A stretch of 64,000 bases of DNA from an uncultured Collinsella sp. (GTDB lineage Bacteria; Actinomycetota; Coriobacteriia; Coriobacteriales; Coriobacteriaceae), in NCBI GenBank assembly GCA_959599095.1, contig CAUGGC010000005.1, positions 42,909 through 106,908 of the forward strand, written 5' to 3'. Both the position numbers and the translations under genes were made by a program. The notes below the pieces were generated by a model. The model was not told where the DNA came from and did not search any database. It was given only the letters and a program-made list of their open reading frames with translations. Of the stretch, positions 60,273 to 64,000 are shown one piece after another (position 1 is the stretch's first letter; every line of letters begins with the position of its first letter).

Positions 60273-61683
60273 CATCAATACCCGCAAGTCGGACATTGTT
60301 TGGAATTATATTGGAACGATTGTTTCGATGGCGAGCGGCTTCGTACTTCTCCCGCTGCTCATGCATTTCCTTTCTAGCTCTGAACTTGGCCTTTGGTATG
60401 TATATGTAGCATTATCCAACTTTGCCATGCTATTTGAGTTTGGCTTCAACCCAACTTTTGCTCGAAACATAGTCTATGTGATTAGCGGAGCACGACATCT
60501 ATCCATTGAAGGCTGCGACATAAAATCAGTTCAAGAGGGTATCGATTGGCATCTCCTGAACACTGTAATAAAGGCTTCAAAAGTTATATATGCAATCCTC
60601 GCTGTTGTAGTTTTAGCTCTGCTCTCGACGATAGGCTCTCTGTACATATCGTTTGTGGCTTCTGGAATGGGTTCATTCGATATTTGGGTCTCCTGGGGTC
60701 TATTTTGCGCATCAGTGTTTCTTAACCTTTATTTTCTATGGTCGATTACTGTTCTTCGCGGATACGGCGATATAGCTGGCGAGAATAAGGCAGTCGTTAT
60801 CGGAAGAGCGGCTCAGCTATCCGTTAGCGCCATACTGCTGCTATTGGGTTACGGTCTTGTTGGCGCAGCAATCGGATATCTTGCTAACGCTATACTGCTT
60901 AGGCTTTCTGCTGTAGTCATGCTCAGGAAGCATAAGGAGATCGAGAAGGGGAGACATTCAGACACGATGCCGGTAGAGGCATCGTCGATCCGAGAAATTT
61001 TCCTTACTATTTTCCATGTAGCATGGCGAGACGGCCTTGTGCAACTTGCGGTATACGCCTCGACCCAAGCCATGAGCATTCTAAGTTCGATTTTTCTTGG
61101 GCTAGCCGAGACGGGTACATATTCAATCCTTCTTCAGTTTGCAAACGCCATTTATAATTTTGCATCAACGTATCCAAAGTCTTTCTTTCCGGCGATGCAA
61201 TCTGCTTTCGCAGGGGGAGACATAGAGAGGCAGAGAGAATATGTCTCCACAGGCATCGTAGGTTACTGGGGTCTGTTCGCTATCGGGACTGCTGGTGTTT
61301 ACATTTTCGTTCTTCCCCTGCTACCCCTCTTTAAGCCCAACGTTTCCGTTGATTACGGTCTATTTCTGGGCATGTGTCTCTACCTCGCGCTGCTTCAGCA
61401 GCATTCAATCTTCTGCAATTACATAATAAGCATGAATGAAATACCGTATATGTGTGGTTACATCGCCGCCGCGGCACTCGGCACCGTGCTTGTTTGCCTT
61501 ATGTGCGGTGTCTTCGATATGGGCGCTTGGGGAATTGTTCTGGGTCAGGCCTTCTCCCAAATTGTTTACAACAATTGGAAGTGGCCTATGTATCTTTGCA
61601 ATAAATTGAATATGACTTACCGTGGTATCGTTGTTGAAGGCATTCGCAACTGGAAGGGAAAGCTCACGCGGAACAGACGATAG
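60265..61683 (+). CDS. wzx: polysaccharide flippase (Wzx-like, MATE/MOP superfamily)
   Basis: This encodes 472 residues with 12-14 predicted membrane helices spread over the whole length. IVWNYIGTIVSMASGFVLLP and a long LARNIVYVISGA-like segment (here TFARNIVYVISGA) after the second helix are typical of Wzx. It should move lipid-linked repeat units across the membrane. Two starts are possible, TTG 60253 and GTG 60265; neither has a strong ribosome site. It overlaps wzy by eight bases if GTG is used. Confidence 0.86.
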   Translation: MSSINTRKSDIVWNYIGTIVSMASGFVLLPLLMHFLSSSELGLWYVYVALSNFAMLFEFGFNPTFARNIVYVISGARHLSIEGCDIKSVQEGIDWHLLNTVIKASKVIYAILAVVVLALLSTIGSLYISFVASGMGSFDIWVSWGLFCASVFLNLYFLWSITVLRGYGDIAGENKAVVIGRAAQLSVSAILLLLGYGLVGAAIGYLANAILLRLSAVVMLRKHKEIEKGRHSDTMPVEASSIREIFLTIFHVAWRDGLVQLAVYASTQAMSILSSIFLGLAETGTYSILLQFANAIYNFASTYPKSFFPAMQSAFAGGDIERQREYVSTGIVGYWGLFAIGTAGVYIFVLPLLPLFKPNVSVDYGLFLGMCLYLALLQQHSIFCNYIISMNEIPYMCGYIAAAALGTVLVCLMCGVFDMGAWGIVLGQAFSQIVYNNWKWPMYLCNKLNMTYRGIVVEGIRNWKGKLTRNRR

Positions 61684-62005
61684 CCGCATCTCGCCTCGTT
61701 GTGATTTGCCTATCGTTGAGGTACATAACTCAAGGCATTAGCCGGTATTCAAATAACTTTATTACCAGCCTTAAACTAGGGTCAAGTTTGCGACTGTACA
61801 GAATAAGATTTGCGATTCATGATAGGTGCGCAATGCGGCTAACTTCACATCAAGCGTTCCGCCAATTTCTCGAAAGCACCCATTTGGTTTGAGTAAGAAG
61901 TTTAAGCGAGTTTCTTTTTTAATCAACAGCAAGCCCGTTAAGTCGTGCCCCGAAAATTGCTTTGTCTTAGGTACAAGAAATATCCGAATAATTAATTAAG
62001 GAAGA
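61684..62005. other. intergenic gap between flippase and acyltransferase genes
   Basis: This AT-rich 322-bp stretch shows no hairpin or gene I can support. A 63-codon frame at 61701 has no recognisable features. The acyltransferase gene may have its own promoter here. Confidence 0.5.
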
Positions 62006-63091
62006 ATGGATATAACTGTGGCTTCGACTCATAAAACAGCTAAGGTTAACTATCCAAATTTGGATCTCATGAAGTTCTTTCTGGCCTTGCTTGTAGTTGA
62101 GATTCACACAAGGCCATTGAAGTGCTTTTATTTTGCAGAAACCCTGATTGAAGGGATTGATGTGCTGGCCGTACCCCTCTTTTTTCTCGCGTCCGGCTTT
62201 CTTTGTTTTCGAGATCTTAACTATGCATCTTTTGGCGTTGCTATTTCCGCTGGCACTGAACGCGTCCGCAATACCATTATTAAATTAATGCGCTTGTATT
62301 TGATATGGACTCTTCTCTATCTTCCCCTCACCATCTTCGGCAATGTGCTTCTCGGTAAAAACCTTCTTCATGGTTCTTTATCCTTCATCCGGGGAACTTT
62401 GTTCGTTGGGGAGAATTATTATTCGTGGCCTTTATGGTATTTGCTGGCGAGCATCGTTGGTTTCACTCTTGTCTTTATTTGCCTTCATAGGGGATGGCGG
62501 TTTAAGCACATAATTCCGTTTTCCCTAATCTTATTACTCCTTGGCTTCGGTATTACTTACGTGCAGGGCTGGGATGGCGCTCCGGTGTATTTAGCGGTTC
62601 CGATTAGGATTTATTGTCGCGTGTTCGGCAGTTCCCGCAACGGTCTGTTTGAAGGGTTTTTCTATATTGCTGTGGGTGCAGCACTTGGTTTGAAATGGGA
62701 TCAACTGAACAGAGTCCCATTGTTACTTGAATTTGCAGTTGTTGCGCTTGGGCTCGCTGGCACCTATTTGGTGAGCAACGACGCGCATCTGCCATTCTGC
62801 GCAATTGCAAGCATTGGTTTGTTTTTACTATCAGTCCGCAGGTACGGCGTGAACTTGAATTCCTGTGCGCTAGCGCGCCGTATGAGCACAATTATTTACC
62901 TTGTGCATATGTATTTCGTTGTCGTGTTTGTCTACGGAATCTGCGGACAATCAAATCCAGATCTGTATGTGAGTAACGTAAATCGCCCGTTGTTGTTTCT
63001 TTTTACTCTGAGTGGTTCAATTATAGTTTCTACCTTAGTAATCGGCGTTTCAAAGAGGATGCCGATAATTAAAGCGGCCTTTGGAATTTAA
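62006..63091 (+). CDS. membrane acyltransferase (acyltransferase 3 / OafA-like)
   Basis: This encodes 361 residues with about ten membrane helices. NLDLMKFFLALLVVEIHTRP carries the conserved histidine of the acyltransferase 3 family after the DxxR/K-type start, and VPLFFLASGFLCFRDL is the second family block. It probably O-acetylates or otherwise acylates the surface polysaccharide. TTAAGGAAGA precedes ATG 62006. It is the last gene of the locus on this strand. Confidence 0.88.
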   Translation: MDITVASTHKTAKVNYPNLDLMKFFLALLVVEIHTRPLKCFYFAETLIEGIDVLAVPLFFLASGFLCFRDLNYASFGVAISAGTERVRNTIIKLMRLYLIWTLLYLPLTIFGNVLLGKNLLHGSLSFIRGTLFVGENYYSWPLWYLLASIVGFTLVFICLHRGWRFKHIIPFSLILLLLGFGITYVQGWDGAPVYLAVPIRIYCRVFGSSRNGLFEGFFYIAVGAALGLKWDQLNRVPLLLEFAVVALGLAGTYLVSNDAHLPFCAIASIGLFLLSVRRYGVNLNSCALARRMSTIIYLVHMYFVVVFVYGICGQSNPDLYVSNVNRPLLFLFTLSGSIIVSTLVIGVSKRMPIIKAAFGI

Positions 63092-63611
63092 TTAGGGGTA
63101 TCTCTCATGCTTCCTCCGCCCGTAGGAAATAGGCGAGCACTTATCTCTTATGAATTCACTTGGCTGGTACCTACAAAGCTGCTCGTGTAATGCCGTTTCC
63201 CAATCAAGTTAATACGAGCGAAGCGCAAGCCGCTATGTAGATCGCCCCCCAGCAACGAAGTTCCTAAACTCGAGTGATTCGTTGCTGGGGGGCGATCTAA
63301 TATTTTCTTTATGAAGACCGAGAAAGGATGCCAAAACCCCCAGGTAGTCGTATGGCGCTGTAAATGCTGTGACAATCCTCCGTCCAGACGTTGGAGGTCC
63401 ATTTACCTCGATTTATATCGCGACTAAACTAAAATTTTACTGATCTTTAGCGAGAATGGCAAAAGCCAGGAACATATCTGCCCTTGCGGACCGGGTCTCT
63501 TGGTCGTCACTGCACATACGCGCGACGCATCCTAGCGAAGCTCGCTCAAACTCAATTCTCAATGCGAAGACATACGTTGCGGAAACTTTTAGAGAGAATA
63601 GCCCATAGGCA
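63092..63611. other. non-coding stretch after the polysaccharide locus
   Basis: This 520-bp stretch holds the strong hairpin at 63239-63298. Small frames at 63148-63402 and 63437-63622 on the minus strand have no recognisable features and are not called. Confidence 0.5.
63239..63310. terminator. 20-bp hairpin with T-rich tail ending the polysaccharide operon
   Basis: Arms 63239-63258 and 63279-63298 are exact reverse complements (20 bp) with a 20-nt loop. AATATTTTCTTT follows on the plus strand. It may be an unusually long terminator or a palindromic repeat acting as one. Confidence 0.7.
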
Positions 63612-64000
63612 TCAATGCTCATCCCAGGACGCGTAGAGGTGCACGGTTCCCGACCAGGCGCTCCAGCCGGTCTCCCACCCGTCCGGCAGCAGGCGGTAGG
63701 AGCAGCCGCCGGGGAGCCTCCCGTCCTCGAGGGCGACCCAGCCGGCCCTGCCGTCCGGCATGGTCGCCCACCAGGTGTTGTCCCAGTCCCTGTAGGCGCG
63801 CCATCCCAGGAACTTCGCGGAGCCGTTAGAGAACCCGAGCTCCGAGGCGGTCAGCGTCGGCGTCGGGCGACCGTAGGCGACCGGGGTCGACTGGGGCGAG
63901 GCGCCCGAGGCGGCGGCGCCGTGGTACCTGACGTCGTAGGCCTTGTCCCAGGACGCGTAGAGGTGCACGGTTCCCGACCAGGCGCTCCAGCCGGTCTCCC
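63612..64000 (-). CDS. C-terminal part of a repeat-rich surface protein with InlB-like modules
   Basis: The frame is open from the right window edge to the TGA at 63612, so the N-terminus lies outside. The visible 129 codons contain one complete module: YDVRYHG, TPVAYGRPTPTLTASELGF, FLGWRAYRDWDNTWWATMPDG, GRAGWVALEDGRLPGG, and GTVHLYASWD. This follows the InlB B-repeat (List_Bact) plan, in which a WxxY/LYAxW strand closes each unit. A second unit begins at the edge: 63946-64000 is identical over 55 bases to 63622-63676, a 324-bp (108-residue) period. The protein ends just after the last unit with DEH and no sortase motif. Function unknown, probably adhesion. Confidence 0.8.
   Translation of the reverse strand, partial: ETGWSAWSGTVHLYASWDKAYDVRYHGAAASGASPQSTPVAYGRPTPTLTASELGFSNGSAKFLGWRAYRDWDNTWWATMPDGRAGWVALEDGRLPGGCSYRLLPDGWETGWSAWSGTVHLYASWDEH
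63622..64000. repeat. 324-bp tandem repeat within the surface-protein gene
   Basis: Bases 63622-63676 and 63946-64000 are identical, so at least one full 324-bp unit and the start of the next are present; the array continues beyond the window. 324 is a multiple of three, so copy-number changes keep the frame. Confidence 0.85.

Noticed and set aside
61701..61892. 63-codon frame between the flippase and acyltransferase genes
   Set aside because: It has no ribosome site or motif; ordinary for AT-rich non-coding sequence.
63437..63622. 61-codon minus-strand frame beside the repeat protein
   Set aside because: No recognisable motif, and it overlaps the end of the surface-protein gene.

Overview
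The window looks like a chromosome segment of a gut actinobacterium of the class Coriobacteriia, most likely Collinsella or a close relative. I infer this from the high-GC coding style, the glgB-glgP-glgC-glgD-glgA glycogen block, LicD and NusG/LoaP-type genes in the capsule locus, and repeated palindromic intergenic elements. No database search was possible.

Region 1 (1-3.2 kb, minus strand) is a short riboswitch-controlled locus. A cobalamin riboswitch precedes an exported, lipidated CbiK-type chelatase, a small lipoprotein, and a BtuF/FecB-like binding lipoprotein cut by the left window edge. The two lipoproteins appear to share a NEAT-like beta-sandwich domain. Region 2 (3.38-19.23 kb, plus strand) is a tightly overlapping anaerobic cobalamin operon: cbiF, cbiD, a cbiL remnant, cbiG, cobJ/cbiH, cbiE-cbiT fusion, cbiA, cobT, cobU, cobS, cobU-like/cobC fusion, cbiB, cobD, cbiP, cobO, cbiC, cbiJ. 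It is visibly richer in GC than what follows, and its cbiL appears to have lost its whole central part.

Region 3 (19.26-35.8 kb) is housekeeping: a MacAB-like export system, an L,D-transpeptidase, L-serine dehydratase, metK, gltX, priA, def, fmt, rsmB and a small FmdB zinc ribbon. Its intergenic gaps hold several long perfect or near-perfect inverted repeats. Region 4 (35.9-49.0 kb, minus strand) is a storage-polysaccharide block: a GH13 amylase fused to 4-alpha-glucanotransferase, then glgA, glgD, glgC, glgP and glgB. GlgA and GlgB carry lysine/alanine-rich histone-H1-like tails. TGGTAAAAC-type motifs lie upstream of both glgB and the amylase fusion, suggesting one shared regulator.

Region 5 (49.4-50.9 kb) holds a HAD phosphatase, a thiamine-pyrophosphokinase-like gene and tRNA-Ala(GGC). 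Region 6 (51.3-63.1 kb, plus strand) is a capsule or teichoic-acid-like polysaccharide locus. It begins with a structured leader and a LoaP/NusG-type antiterminator, followed by an initiating phosphoglycosyl transferase, glycosyltransferases, LicD, a TarI/IspD-like cytidylyltransferase, an SDR reductase, a Wzy-like polymerase, a Wzx-like flippase and an acyltransferase. GC falls clearly after about 57.7 kb, as is usual for exchanged surface-polysaccharide genes. The right edge cuts a minus-strand surface protein built of near-identical 324-bp InlB-like repeats.
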